From assembly GCF_003122325.1 (NCBI RefSeq), contig NZ_QFBC01000008.1, positions 124,001-188,000 on the forward strand: a DNA stretch of 64,000 nucleotides, in the 5' to 3' direction. The position numbers and the translations under genes are program-made. Origin of the DNA: Rhizobium album (lineage in GTDB: Bacteria; Pseudomonadota; Alphaproteobacteria; Rhizobiales; Rhizobiaceae). Under the pieces are notes generated by a model, which searched no databases, was not told the DNA's origin, and saw nothing but the letters and a program-made list of their open reading frames with translations. How positions within the stretch are numbered: position 1 is the stretch's first letter; each line of letters begins with the position of its first letter. Below are positions 1-9,300 of the stretch, piece by piece.

Positions 1-1110
1 CGCAAGACCGGCACGGAGCGCACCGCGCTCAGCGTCATCCCGAGCTTCACCAACCCGAACAACCTGTCGATCGCCACCGGTCGCCCGCCGGCGATCCACG
101 GCATCTGCGGCAACTATCTCTACGAGCCCGCGACCGGCAAGGAAGTGATGATGAACGACCCGCGTTTCCTGCGCGCGCCGACCGTCTTCAAGGCCTTCTA
201 CGATGCCGGCGCCAAGGTCGCGGTGGTAACGGCGAAGGACAAGCTGCGCGCCCTTCTCGGCCACGGCCTGGCATTCGACGACGGCCGCGCGATCTGCTTC
301 TCCTCGGAAAAGTCGGACACGTCGACCAAGGCGGAACACGGCATCGACAATGCTTCGGCCTGGCTCGGTCGTCCGGTGCCGGAAGTCTATTCCGCCGATC
401 TCTCGGAATTCGTCTTCGCCGCCGGCGTGAAGCTCCTCAAGGAATTCCGTCCCGACGTCATGTACCTGACGACCACCGACTACGTGCAGCACAAATACGC
501 GCCGGGCGTGCCGGAGGCCAACGCCTTCTACGAGATGTTCGACAACTACCTGACGGAACTCGACGCGCTGGGTGCGGCGATCATCGTCACGGCCGACCAC
601 GGCATGAAGCCGAAGCACAAGGCGGACGGCAGGCCTGACGTCATCTACGTGCAGGACCTGCTCGACGAATGGCTCGGCAAGGACGCCGCCCGCGTCATCC
701 TGCCGATCACCGATCCCTATGTCGTGCATCACGGCGCACTCGGCTCCTTCGCCACGGCCTACCTGCCCGAGATGGCGGACAAGGAAGAGATTATCGAGCG
801 GCTGAAGGCGATCGACGGCATCGATGTCGTGCTTTCGCGGCCGGAAGCCTGCATGCGCTTCGAACTGCCGGACGACCGGATCGGCGACATCGTGCTGATC
901 TCCTCGGAGAACAAGACGCTCGGCACCAGCGAACACCGGCACGATCTTGCCGCGCTGAACGAGCCATTGCGCTCCCACGGCGGTCTCACCGAGCAGGAGG
1001 TGCCGTTCATCGCCAATCGCACGCTGCCGGAGCTCTCTTCGGCCGGAACGCTGCGCAACTTCGACGCCCTCTATTACGCGCTCGTCGCGGCCGCGCAGCC
1101 GGCGCACTAG
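1..1110 (+). CDS. phnA: Phosphonoacetate hydrolase, 5' end missing
   Basis: Alkaline-phosphatase-superfamily zinc enzyme that splits the C-P bond of phosphonoacetate to acetate and phosphate. The reading frame is open from base 1, so the start lies outside the window; 369 residues are present. The nucleophile threonine (SFTNPNN, codon 49-51) and the zinc ligands are all visible: Asp and His of TTDYVQH (478-480, 490-492), Asp-His of TADHG (595-600) and the late His of RSHGG (976-978). If about 51 residues are missing, these become Thr68, Asp211, His215, Asp250, His251 and His377, the positions I remember for the S. meliloti enzyme, giving a full length near 420. phnY follows 9 bp downstream, which fits the PhnW-PhnY-PhnA route; phnW would be upstream, out of view. 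Confidence 0.95.
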   Translation, partial: RKTGTERTALSVIPSFTNPNNLSIATGRPPAIHGICGNYLYEPATGKEVMMNDPRFLRAPTVFKAFYDAGAKVAVVTAKDKLRALLGHGLAFDDGRAICFSSEKSDTSTKAEHGIDNASAWLGRPVPEVYSADLSEFVFAAGVKLLKEFRPDVMYLTTTDYVQHKYAPGVPEANAFYEMFDNYLTELDALGAAIIVTADHGMKPKHKADGRPDVIYVQDLLDEWLGKDAARVILPITDPYVVHHGALGSFATAYLPEMADKEEIIERLKAIDGIDVVLSRPEACMRFELPDDRIGDIVLISSENKTLGTSEHRHDLAALNEPLRSHGGLTEQEVPFIANRTLPELSSAGTLRNFDALYYALVAAAQPAH

Positions 1111-1119
1111 GAGGAAGCC

Positions 1120-2574
1120 ATGACCAAGGTGGAAACGACATTCGCGATCCGCCACGAGCCCATGCGGATCGCCGGCAAGATGGTCGATACCGAAGGGGTG
1201 GTCGAGGTGTGCTACCCTTGGAACGATGCCGTCATCGGTACCGTTCCAGCCGGCAATGCCGAGCATGCCAGGAAGGCCTTCGAGATCGCCGCAAGCTATC
1301 AGCCGAAGCTGACGCGCTACGAGCGCCAGCGCATCCTGCTCAGGGCGGCCGAACTGCTGGTGGCCCGCAAGGAGGAGGTCTCCGACCTCATCACGCTGGA
1401 ACTCGGTATTTCCAAGCAGGACTCGCTTTACGAAGTGGGCCGCGCCTTCGACGTGCTGACCCTGTCCGGGCAGATGTGCATCCATGACGACGGGGAGATC
1501 TTCTCCTGCGACCTGACCCCGCACGGCAAGGCCCGCAAGATCTTCACGACGCGCGAACCGTTGACCGCCATTTCCGCGATCACGCCCTTCAACCATCCGC
1601 TCAACATGGTGGCGCATAAGGTGGCGCCGGCCATCGCCACCAACAATTGCGTGGTGCTGAAGCCGACGGAACTGACGCCGATGACGGCGCTCATCCTTGC
1701 CGACATCCTGTACGAGGCGGGCCTGCCGCCCGAAATGCTGTCCGTCGTCACCGGCTGGCCGGGCGATATCGGCATGGAGATGATCACCAACCCGAATTTC
1801 GACCTCATCACCTTCACCGGCTCCGTGCCGGTCGGTAAGCTGATCGCCACCCATGCCCACTACAAGCGCCAGATCCTGGAACTCGGCGGCAACGACCCGC
1901 TGATCATCCTCAACGACCTGTCGGACGACGACCTCGCCAGGGCCGCCGACCTTGCCGTGGCCGGTGCGACCAAGAATTCCGGCCAGCGCTGCACGGCGGT
2001 CAAGCGTATCCTCTGCCAGGAACGTGTTGCCGACCGCTTCGTACCGCTGGTGCTGGAACGGGCCAAAAAGCTGAAGTTCGGCGATCCCATGGATCGCGCA
2101 ACGGAACTTGGAACCGTGGTGCATGCCAGGGCCGCGGCAGTCTTCGAAAGCCGCGTATACAAGGCGGCCGAGGAGGGGGCCGAGATCCTCTACAATCCGG
2201 GCCGCCGGGGCGCGCTCCTGCCCCCGATCGTCGTCGACCGCGTTTCGCACGCCAGCGAACTGGTCATGGAGGAAACCTTCGCGCCCATCATCCCGATCGT
2301 CCGCGCCCCGGATGACGACGATGCCCTCATCGCGCTCTCCAATTCCACTGCCTTCGGCCTTTCCTCCGGCGTCTGCACCAACGACTTCCGCCGCATGCAG
2401 AAATACATCGCCGGCCTGAAAGTCGGCACGGTGAACATCTGGGAAGTTCCGGGCTACCGCATCGAGATGAGCCCGTTCGGCGGCATCAAGGATAGCGGCA
2501 ACGGCTACAAGGAAGGTGTCATCGAGGCGATGAAGAGCTTTACCAACGTCAAAACCTTCTCCCTGCCATGGTGA
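1120..2574 (+). CDS. phnY: Phosphonoacetaldehyde dehydrogenase
   Basis: NAD-dependent aldehyde dehydrogenase-superfamily protein of 484 residues that oxidises phosphonoacetaldehyde to phosphonoacetate, the substrate of PhnA encoded just upstream. The catalytic cysteine is in GQRCTAVKR and counts as Cys291 from this start, matching the position I recall for S. meliloti PhnY; the general-base glutamate is in LELGGNDP. The cofactor-binding segment is FTGSVPVG. An AGGAGG-type ribosome site lies just before the ATG. It is co-transcribed with phnA (9 bp gap) and followed by a rho-independent terminator, so the catabolic pair ends a transcription unit separate from the transporter. Other aldehyde dehydrogenases are possible in principle, but the neighbour decides it. 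Confidence 0.93.
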   Translation: MTKVETTFAIRHEPMRIAGKMVDTEGVVEVCYPWNDAVIGTVPAGNAEHARKAFEIAASYQPKLTRYERQRILLRAAELLVARKEEVSDLITLELGISKQDSLYEVGRAFDVLTLSGQMCIHDDGEIFSCDLTPHGKARKIFTTREPLTAISAITPFNHPLNMVAHKVAPAIATNNCVVLKPTELTPMTALILADILYEAGLPPEMLSVVTGWPGDIGMEMITNPNFDLITFTGSVPVGKLIATHAHYKRQILELGGNDPLIILNDLSDDDLARAADLAVAGATKNSGQRCTAVKRILCQERVADRFVPLVLERAKKLKFGDPMDRATELGTVVHARAAAVFESRVYKAAEEGAEILYNPGRRGALLPPIVVDRVSHASELVMEETFAPIIPIVRAPDDDDALIALSNSTAFGLSSGVCTNDFRRMQKYIAGLKVGTVNIWEVPGYRIEMSPFGGIKDSGNGYKEGVIEAMKSFTNVKTFSLPW

Positions 2575-2607
2575 TCCGAGCAATCCCCTGCCGGATCACA
2601 CACTCCG

Positions 2608-2635
2608 GGAGCCGCTTCGTGCGGCTCCTTTTTTT
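2608..2635 (+). terminator. Rho-independent terminator after phnY
   Basis: Perfect 8-bp stem GGAGCCGC / GCGGCTCC around a TTCGT loop, followed by seven T residues. It closes the phnA-phnY unit. The remaining sequence up to 2870 holds no gene; it is AT-richer (2700-2780) and presumably carries the promoter of the transporter genes. I saw no convincing Pho box there. Confidence 0.9.
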
Positions 2636-2870
2636 GTTGCTTGTGGAAGGGCGGAGCATGGCGATTGCGGGGGTGGCAGACTGTGGGTATGTCTTGTTCA
2701 AAAAACGGATGATCTATAGTTTTCATCGTTCGGTTGATAAGAATAATAAATTTTACTTACTGAAAACCCCTGCGCAAAATGCCTCCCGAAGCTGACCATA
2801 CAAGGGCGACGGTTAGATCGTTCGTGGCGCTTCCCGGATTTTTCCAGGCCTTCAGAGGAGATTTTCAATC

Positions 2871-3893
2871 ATGAACAGACGCATGCTTTTTTTGCTTGCC
2901 GGCACTATCGCCGCCGCGCTTCCCACCATTGCTTTCGCTGAAACCCAGCTCACCGTCTACACCGCCGTCGAAGCCGTCGACCTCGACCGTTACAAGGCGA
3001 CCTTCGAGAAGGCTCATCCGGATATCAAGATCAACTGGGTGCGCGATTCCACCGGCGTCATGACGGCCAAATTGCTTGCCGAAAAGGACAACCCGCAGGC
3101 CGACGTTGTCTGGGGGCTTGCCGCGACCTCGCTGCTTCTCCTCAAGACCGAGGGCATGCTGGAGGCCTATGAACCCAAGGGTGTTGCGGAACTCGACAAG
3201 AAGTTCGTCGACAAGGACACGCCGCCGAGCTGGGTTGGCATGGACGCCTATGTGGCGGCCCTTTGCTACAACACCGTGGAGGGCGAGAAGCTCGGCCTGA
3301 CGGCGCCGGCGAGTTGGGATGACCTGACGAAGCCGGAATACAAGGGCCATATCGTCATGCCGAACCCGGCATCCTCCGGCACCGGCTTCCTGGACGTTTC
3401 GGGCTGGATGCAGATGTGGGGCGAGGAGAAGGCCTGGGGTTTCATGGACAAGCTTCATGAAAACATCTCCGCCTATACCCATTCCGGCTCGAAGCCCTGC
3501 AAGATGGCGGGCGCCGGCGAAGCGGTGATCGGCGTGTCGTTCGAATTCCCCGGTGCCAAGGCCAAGAGCGCCGGTGCGCCGATCGACATCATCTTCCCGT
3601 CCGAGGGATCGGGCTGGGAGGCCGAGGCGACGGCCATCATCGCCGGCACGGCGAACCTCGAGGCCGCCAAGACGCTGGTCGACTGGTCGGTCACCAGGGA
3701 AGCCAACGAGATGTACAATGCCGGTTACGCCGTCGTCGCCTATCCGGGCGTCGCCAAGCAGGTCGAGCATCTGCCTGACGATATCGCCTCCCGGATGATC
3801 GACAACGACTTCGAATGGGCCGCCAACAACCGCGGCACCATCCTGAAGGAATGGCAGAAGCGTTACGACGCCAAGTCCGAGCCGAAGACCTGA
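2871..3893 (+). CDS. phnS: 2-aminoethylphosphonate-type ABC importer, periplasmic binding protein
   Basis: Secreted solute-binding protein of 340 residues, of the iron/thiamine/putrescine-binding fold class used by the PhnS type of 2-aminoethylphosphonate importer. A cleavable signal peptide is clear: MNRR, hydrophobic core to about residue 20, then AFA before ETQ. Mature features typical of this class include DVVWGLAATS near residue 80 and ASSGTGFLD near residue 165. A strong GAGGAG ribosome site precedes the ATG. It is the first gene of phnS-phnT-phnU and sits next to phnA-phnY, which is why phosphonate is the favoured substrate. Sequence alone would also allow another small anionic or zwitterionic ligand. 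Confidence 0.85.
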   Translation: MNRRMLFLLAGTIAAALPTIAFAETQLTVYTAVEAVDLDRYKATFEKAHPDIKINWVRDSTGVMTAKLLAEKDNPQADVVWGLAATSLLLLKTEGMLEAYEPKGVAELDKKFVDKDTPPSWVGMDAYVAALCYNTVEGEKLGLTAPASWDDLTKPEYKGHIVMPNPASSGTGFLDVSGWMQMWGEEKAWGFMDKLHENISAYTHSGSKPCKMAGAGEAVIGVSFEFPGAKAKSAGAPIDIIFPSEGSGWEAEATAIIAGTANLEAAKTLVDWSVTREANEMYNAGYAVVAYPGVAKQVEHLPDDIASRMIDNDFEWAANNRGTILKEWQKRYDAKSEPKT

Positions 3894-3906
3894 TCGTGAT
3901 CGAAGG

Positions 3907-3933
3907 GCGGGGCGCTTTCGTGCCTCGCCCCGC
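3907..3933 (+). other. Intercistronic hairpin between phnS and phnT
   Basis: Perfect 8-bp inverted repeat GCGGGGCG / CGCCCCGC with an 11-nt loop, 13 bp after the phnS stop and without a T-tract. Such hairpins often protect the binding-protein mRNA so that it is made in excess over the membrane components. That role is inferred. Confidence 0.6.
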
Positions 3934-3973
3934 GCATTCTCGAAGATTGCCTGACAGCCAACGGAGCTTGCAG

Positions 3974-5146
3974 ATGAGACATGCCATGTCGATCGAACCG
4001 ACACCTACAGGCTCTTTAGCCGCAGATCGGCCCAAGGCCGTGTCGGCTCCCTACCTCGAAATCACCGGCCTCTGGAAAAGTTATGCGGATTTTGTCGCGT
4101 TGCGCGACATTTCCCTCAGTATCTCCAAGGGCGAGTTCATCTGTTTTCTCGGCCCTTCGGGTTGCGGCAAGACGACCCTGCTGCGGGCCATCGCCGGTCT
4201 GGATCTCCAGTCGCAGGGCAAGATCGAGCAGGCCGGCCGTAACATCTCGACGCTGCCGGCCTCCCGGCGCGACTACGGCATCGTCTTCCAGTCCTATGCG
4301 CTGTTCCCGAACCTTACCATCGAGCAGAACATCGCCTTCGGCCTGGAGAACACCAGGCGCTCGAAGGCCGAGATCGCCGCCCGCGTCGGCGAGCTGCTGG
4401 ACACGGTCGGCCTTGCCGCCCAGAGCAAGAAATATCCCGCCCAGCTTTCCGGCGGGCAGCAGCAGCGTATCGCGCTGGCCCGCGCCATCGCCATTTCGCC
4501 AGGGCTTCTCCTGCTCGATGAGCCGCTGTCGGCGCTCGATGCCAAGGTCCGCGTGCATCTTCGCCATGAGATCAAGGCGCTGCAGCGAAAGCTCGGCGTC
4601 ACCACCATCATGGTCACGCACGATCAGGAAGAGGCGCTTGCCATGGCCGACCGCATTGTCGTGATGAACCACGGTGTCATCGAGCAGGTCGGTTCGCCCA
4701 CGGAAATCTACCGGCACCCCGCCACCCTCTTCGTCGCCGACTTCATTGGCGAGACCAACCAGTTCGCCGCAAAGATCCTCGCCGATGGCGAGGTCGAGAT
4801 CGGCCATTCCGCCTTCCGTTGCCGGACGGAGGGTTTTTCAACCGGACAGACCACAACCGCCGTGGTGCGACCGGTCGACATCATCCCGCACGGTGCCGAC
4901 GCCCACGCGGTCAACGCCGTTGACCGACCTGTCACGCCGCAGAACCTGATCGATGCCGAAGTGCGGGAAATGGAGTTTCTCGGCATGTTCTGGCGCACGC
5001 GGCTGACCGCGCCCCGGCTGGGGGAGCGCACGCTCGTCGCCGACTTCTCCGTCAATGCCGTGCGCCGCCTCAACATCGAAACCGGCGGCGTCATCCAGGT
5101 GGAGATCCCGAGTGACCGCCTGCTGCTCTTTCCGAGGAGCGCATGA
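3974..5146 (+). CDS. phnT: 2-aminoethylphosphonate-type ABC importer, ATP-binding protein
   Basis: ABC ATPase of 390 residues that powers the phosphonate importer on the cytoplasmic face. Walker A is GPSGCGKTT, the signature is LSGGQQQR and Walker B is LLLLDEP, followed by VTHDQEEAL. A C-terminal TOBE-like regulatory region of roughly 120 residues follows, as in the spermidine/iron-type ATPases. The ATG at 3974 is chosen because GGAG lies 7 nt before it; an ATG at 3986 is the alternative, and the frame stays open further upstream without a ribosome site. The stop overlaps the phnU start, so the two are translationally coupled. Confidence 0.88.
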   Translation: MRHAMSIEPTPTGSLAADRPKAVSAPYLEITGLWKSYADFVALRDISLSISKGEFICFLGPSGCGKTTLLRAIAGLDLQSQGKIEQAGRNISTLPASRRDYGIVFQSYALFPNLTIEQNIAFGLENTRRSKAEIAARVGELLDTVGLAAQSKKYPAQLSGGQQQRIALARAIAISPGLLLLDEPLSALDAKVRVHLRHEIKALQRKLGVTTIMVTHDQEEALAMADRIVVMNHGVIEQVGSPTEIYRHPATLFVADFIGETNQFAAKILADGEVEIGHSAFRCRTEGFSTGQTTTAVVRPVDIIPHGADAHAVNAVDRPVTPQNLIDAEVREMEFLGMFWRTRLTAPRLGERTLVADFSVNAVRRLNIETGGVIQVEIPSDRLLLFPRSA

Positions 5147-7164
5147 CGATGAACATTGCCCTCGAAGCGCCTCATCTTCCCCTCGTCGGGAAAAGACTGC
5201 GACAGGAATCCTCCCGTGACGACCGCATCAAGCTCGGCTTCATGGCCGTCATCGGTCTCTACCTGATCATCGCGCTCGGTGCGCCGCTCTTCGTCATGCT
5301 GTCGAAGTCGTTCTCGACCTACCGGTTCGATCTCGCGGCCTTCGAATTCCAGGTGAGTGACGAGACGGGCACGAACTGGGGGCCGGTCGTCAGCGCGGAG
5401 GCTTTGAACCGGGAGCTCGGCGCCGTGACGGACGGGGAGCTTTCGACCAATTCCGACGGGCGGCTTGCGGCGACGAAATTCTTGCCGGAATTCAGCTTCC
5501 GCAGTCCCGTGCATTACCGCATTCGCGGCACGACGGACCAGGCGGCCTTTCTCGCCGGTTCGACGCTGGAAAAAGGAACGGAATGGCGCGACTATGATTC
5601 CGGTGCGTTCCGGCGTGTCGTGCTGCGTCCTGCCAAGACCCTCGGCGTCGCGAATTTCACGGCCTATTTCTCCACGCCGGCGCTGGCCCAGTCGATCTAC
5701 AATTCCGTCCTGATGGCGGTGATCAGCACGGTCTTCACCGTCGCCGTCGCCTTCGCGCTCGCCTTCGGGTTGACGCGCAGCTGCATGCCGCTGAAGGGGC
5801 TGTTCCGCGGCATCCTGACGATCCCGATCCTCGTGCCGTCGCTGCTGCCAGGCATCGCGCTCGTCTATCTCTTCGGCAACCAGGGTGTCTTCAAGGACTG
5901 GTTGCTCGGCTATTCGATCTATGGCCCGATCGGCATCGTCATCGGCTCGATCTTCTTCACCCTGCCGCATGCCTTCCTGATCATCCTGACGGCGCTCTCC
6001 GTCGCCGATGCCCGGCACTACGAGGCGTCCGCTTCGCTCAAGGCCAGCAAGTGGCGCACCTTCATGACCGTGACCGTGCCGGGCGCACGCTTCGGCCTCG
6101 TCTCGGCGGCCTTCGTCGTCTTCACGCTCGTCATCACCGATTTCGGCCTGCCGAAGGTGATCGGCGGGCAATACGGCATGCTTGCCGTCGATATCTACAA
6201 GCAGGTGATCGGCCAGCAGAATTTCGAAATGGGGGCGGTCGTCTCCGTCATCCTGCTCGTGCCCGCCATCCTCGCCTTCGTGGTCGACCGGCGCATGCAG
6301 AAGCGGCAGGTGGCGCTGCTTTCGGCCAGGGCCGTGCCCTATGCGCCGAAGCCGAACGCCCGCACGGACGCGCTCTGCTTTGCCTTCGCCTGCCTCGTCA
6401 GCCTGTTCATTCTGGGCATGATCGCCATGTGCCAGATCGCGGCCGTGGTGAAGTTCTGGCCCTATGACCTCTCGCTCACGGCGAAGAACTTCGCCTTCGA
6501 CCTGATGGACGGCGGCGGCTGGGCGGCCTATGGCAACTCGATCAGGCTGGCGCTGCTGACGGCATTCTTCGGCTCGATCATCGTTTTTGCCGGCGCCTAC
6601 ATGGTCGAGAAGGCGGACGGCTTCCGCCTGGGCCGCGGCGTCTTCCATTTCCTGGCGATGATGCCGATGGCCGTACCCGGCATGGTGCTCGGCCTTGCCT
6701 ATATCTTCTTCTTCAACAACCCGGCCAATCCGCTCAACACCATCTACGGCACGATGACGATCCTCGTCGTCTCCACCGTGACGCATTTCTATACGGTTGC
6801 GCACCTGACGGCGCTGACGGCGCTCAAGCAGATGGATCCGGAATTCGAATCCGTTGCCGCTTCCCTGAAACAGCCCTTCCACCGGCTGTTCTTCCGCGTC
6901 ACGGTGCCGGTCTGCCTGCCGGCGATTCTCAACATCGCGATCTATCTCTTCGTCAATGCGATGACGACAGTCTCGGCGGTGGTCTTCCTTTATTCCACCG
7001 ATACCAAGCTCGCCTCGGTCGCGGTGCTCAACATGGACGATGCCGGCGACATCGCACCGGCCGCGGCCATGGGCATGATGATTTTCTACACCAATGTCGC
7101 GGCAAAATTCATACATGCAGCTGTGGCCCGACGTCTGCTGGTGCGCACCCAGGCCTGGCGGTAA
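5143..7164 (+). CDS. phnU: 2-aminoethylphosphonate-type ABC importer, fused double permease
   Basis: Inner-membrane permease of 673 residues with two binding-protein-dependent transport domains in one chain. The first spans about residues 180-390 and the second about 415-670; each has an EAA-type loop (EASASLKASKWRTF; ESVAASLKQPFHRLFF). The first membrane helix is at about residues 30-52. Between it and the second helix lies an unusually long hydrophilic segment, about residues 60-165, which should face the periplasm; ordinary members have only a short linker there. The start overlaps the phnT stop (ATGA). Fused permeases are known for this phosphonate importer type, which supports the assignment. 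Confidence 0.85.
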   Translation: MTMNIALEAPHLPLVGKRLRQESSRDDRIKLGFMAVIGLYLIIALGAPLFVMLSKSFSTYRFDLAAFEFQVSDETGTNWGPVVSAEALNRELGAVTDGELSTNSDGRLAATKFLPEFSFRSPVHYRIRGTTDQAAFLAGSTLEKGTEWRDYDSGAFRRVVLRPAKTLGVANFTAYFSTPALAQSIYNSVLMAVISTVFTVAVAFALAFGLTRSCMPLKGLFRGILTIPILVPSLLPGIALVYLFGNQGVFKDWLLGYSIYGPIGIVIGSIFFTLPHAFLIILTALSVADARHYEASASLKASKWRTFMTVTVPGARFGLVSAAFVVFTLVITDFGLPKVIGGQYGMLAVDIYKQVIGQQNFEMGAVVSVILLVPAILAFVVDRRMQKRQVALLSARAVPYAPKPNARTDALCFAFACLVSLFILGMIAMCQIAAVVKFWPYDLSLTAKNFAFDLMDGGGWAAYGNSIRLALLTAFFGSIIVFAGAYMVEKADGFRLGRGVFHFLAMMPMAVPGMVLGLAYIFFFNNPANPLNTIYGTMTILVVSTVTHFYTVAHLTALTALKQMDPEFESVAASLKQPFHRLFFRVTVPVCLPAILNIAIYLFVNAMTTVSAVVFLYSTDTKLASVAVLNMDDAGDIAPAAAMGMMIFYTNVAAKFIHAAVARRLLVRTQAWR

Positions 7165-7255
7165 ATCGGCCTTCGCATACCGAGCGTCGAAAGAACGCCA
7201 CGAGATGATACTGGCCTACAACCGCCGCCTGGCGCCATCCAGCCGGGGGGCGACC

Positions 7256-8098
7256 TCAGGCTGGATCGGAACCCATGACGAGTCCTTCGATGTCGTGCTT
7301 CTGGGTGATCGGGACGAGTTCGTCGACCACGCGGCAAACAAGGTGCTTCCGGGCCTTCTCCGGCAGGGCTTCGTGCCAGTCGCGCGTCACCATCATGTCG
7401 TGGAGTTCGGCATGGCCGGCGCCGGGCGCATCGACGCCGAGTACCATCACGGGGCGGGCGATCGGCGACAGGTGCTCCGTGCCACGATGTACCGTCAGCG
7501 CCGAGCGGCACGATATGTCACCGCGATTGGGGTATTTTCGCACGGCCCGCTCCTGGAAGCGCGGCCACAAAGCCTTGTCGGGAAACATTTCGTGCTTCCA
7601 GTCGCGGCCATCGTCCCATTGCGTGCCGGGCGCCACCTCAAACGGCCCCATGTCGGGGGTCACGTCGACGCCGGTCAGATTGAAGGCCAGCGAGGTAATC
7701 TTGCGGTCGCGGTACGTATCGACAGGCGATGGAAAGTCGCGATGCCAGGGTTGATATTTTGCCCCCTGGAACGGCACGTCGAGGCCGATCTCCACAATCT
7801 GATAGTCGGTCCCAAGCATTCGTTCGCAGATGTCGACCACCCAGGGATGCATGATCAGATCAGTGAAGCCGCGGAAATGCTGCGGATGGATTTCCACATA
7901 CCAGCGCCGTGGCCCGCGGCCGACCGCTCCACCGGGGCGCTGGATGGCCGACCAGAAGGCGGTCATCATGTCTTCGCGCATTTCGTCGGCCCATTCTGGT
8001 GTGAAGGCGGATTTCAGTCCGACGATGCCGTCGGTCCGCAACGTTTCCAGATGGTTGTCGAGGTCGTAGGCAAACGCTCCGTGGGATGACTGGGTCAT
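7256..8098 (-). CDS. Phytanoyl-CoA dioxygenase (PhyH) family oxygenase
   Basis: Fe(II)/2-oxoglutarate oxygenase-fold protein of 280 residues. The HxD iron motif is in YQPWHRDFPSP and the distal histidine in LTVHRGTEH, with a nearby arginine (ARP) suited to binding 2-oxoglutarate. The substrate cannot be read from the sequence. Family members hydroxylate small carboxylates, quaternary amines and phosphonates; the nearby phn genes make a phosphonate worth testing, but this gene is on the other strand, convergent with phnU and divergent from a LacI regulator that is its more natural partner. A strong AGGAGGAG site precedes the ATG. Sure of the fold, unsure of the role. Confidence 0.8.
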   Translation of the reverse strand: MTQSSHGAFAYDLDNHLETLRTDGIVGLKSAFTPEWADEMREDMMTAFWSAIQRPGGAVGRGPRRWYVEIHPQHFRGFTDLIMHPWVVDICERMLGTDYQIVEIGLDVPFQGAKYQPWHRDFPSPVDTYRDRKITSLAFNLTGVDVTPDMGPFEVAPGTQWDDGRDWKHEMFPDKALWPRFQERAVRKYPNRGDISCRSALTVHRGTEHLSPIARPVMVLGVDAPGAGHAELHDMMVTRDWHEALPEKARKHLVCRVVDELVPITQKHDIEGLVMGSDPA

Positions 8099-8135
8099 GA
8101 TCGCTCCTCCTTGATTGGTATCATCGTATGTCTAT

Positions 8136-8147
8136 TAATAATTATTA
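8136..8147. promoter_or_regulatory. AT-rich palindrome between phyH and lacI-type gene, candidate operator
   Basis: Perfect 12-bp palindrome TAATAATTATTA inside a short AT-rich stretch between the divergent PhyH and LacI-family genes. It lies where a repressor would cover both promoters. It does not contain the central CG common to LacI-family operators, so assignment to this regulator is tentative. Confidence 0.4.
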
Positions 8148-8210
8148 GTCAATATGCTTATGGTTATAAATGATGTACAGCGGCAGGGGGAAAACCTTGA
8201 AGGAACGTGG

Positions 8211-9248
8211 ATGGCACGAGGGACAAAGGCAAATCCATCGAACCGCAAGGCGACGATGACCGACGTGGCGCGTGCGGCCGGCTGCTCCCAGGCGACGGTC
8301 TCCTTCGTTCTCAACAATGCGGTGGGCGTAAAAATCTCGGAGGAGACCCGTCAGAAGGTCATTCAGGCCGCGCGTGCATTAAAATATGGCGAGGCTTCGC
8401 CGATCGAGCGGCCGGCGATCGACAGTCCCAGAAGCTTCGGCTTTGTCGTCGACCAGATGTCCACCAGCCCGGAAACGGTCAATGCGTTGGAGGGTGCACG
8501 ACAGGGGTCCTGGGAGGAGGGGATCGTTATCCTGACGTCACAAACCATGGGCATCCGCTCGATGGAAGATTCGGTCGTTCGGATGATGAGCCGCAGCGGC
8601 GTTTCGGGGATCATCTACATGACGATCTTTACGCGGCAGGTTTCGTTGCCCGCAATCCTTTACGAGCTGAATATCCCGGTGGTGCTGCTCAATTGCTACA
8701 CGGACGACAACCATTTCCCGTCCGTTGTTCCGAACGACCTCGAGGGCGGGCGGCGGGCGACACGCGAATTGATCGTTAACGGCCGGCGGCGCATTGCAAC
8801 CATCACCGGGGAACCTTTCATGCAGGCCAGCCTGGACCGGCTGAGAGGCTATCGCCTGGCGCTGGAGGAAGCGCGCATTGCCCATGACCCCGGCCTGACG
8901 CTGGAAGGCAACTGGTCGCCTACATCGGGATACGAAGCTGCCAGACGTCTGCTGGCACGCGAGGTCCGGCCCGATGCGATCTTCTGCCAGAACGACAAGA
9001 TGGCCTCCGGCTGCTTCGAGGCGATCCGGGAGGCCGGCCTGAAGATCGGGGAGGACATCGCCGTCATAGGCTATGACGACGACGAGATTTGCCGCCATCT
9101 TCGTCCGCAACTCAGCACGATCATACTGCCACACCGGGAAATGGGTGCCTGGGCCGTGAACGAACTTCGCCGTGGCAGAACGGGCAAGCGGGGCGCGTAT
9201 GACCCGCACTTTGCCTCGGTGACCTATGTGGAGCGCAATTCCATTTAA
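8211..9248 (+). CDS. LacI-family transcriptional regulator
   Basis: DNA-binding repressor-type protein of 345 residues. An N-terminal LacI helix-turn-helix (MTDVARAAGCSQATVSFVLN, about residues 16-35) is followed by a periplasmic-binding-protein-like sensor domain. The late motif CQNDKMASGCFEAI and IAVIGYDDDEICRHLRPQLSTI are typical of the effector domain. The ATG at 8211 gives the usual family length and has AAGGAA before it; the frame is open to an ATG at 8154. Divergent from the PhyH oxygenase, which it probably controls. The effector is unknown; most relatives bind sugars or sugar-like acids. Confidence 0.88.
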   Translation: MARGTKANPSNRKATMTDVARAAGCSQATVSFVLNNAVGVKISEETRQKVIQAARALKYGEASPIERPAIDSPRSFGFVVDQMSTSPETVNALEGARQGSWEEGIVILTSQTMGIRSMEDSVVRMMSRSGVSGIIYMTIFTRQVSLPAILYELNIPVVLLNCYTDDNHFPSVVPNDLEGGRRATRELIVNGRRRIATITGEPFMQASLDRLRGYRLALEEARIAHDPGLTLEGNWSPTSGYEAARRLLAREVRPDAIFCQNDKMASGCFEAIREAGLKIGEDIAVIGYDDDEICRHLRPQLSTIILPHREMGAWAVNELRRGRTGKRGAYDPHFASVTYVERNSI

Positions 9249-9300
9249 AGCGTGTGGCGACCTTTCGGACTTGCTCTCACGTTTTAGCGCAGGCCCTCGC

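Noticed and set aside
2640-2870. Pho box upstream of the phosphonate importer
   Set aside because: No CTGTCAT-type direct repeats could be found by eye in this stretch.
4708-7116. 802-codon open frame on the minus strand opposite phnU
   Set aside because: Composition is dominated by His, Arg, Asp, Glu and Gln with no domain; it is the antisense image of a GC-rich gene with clear permease motifs.
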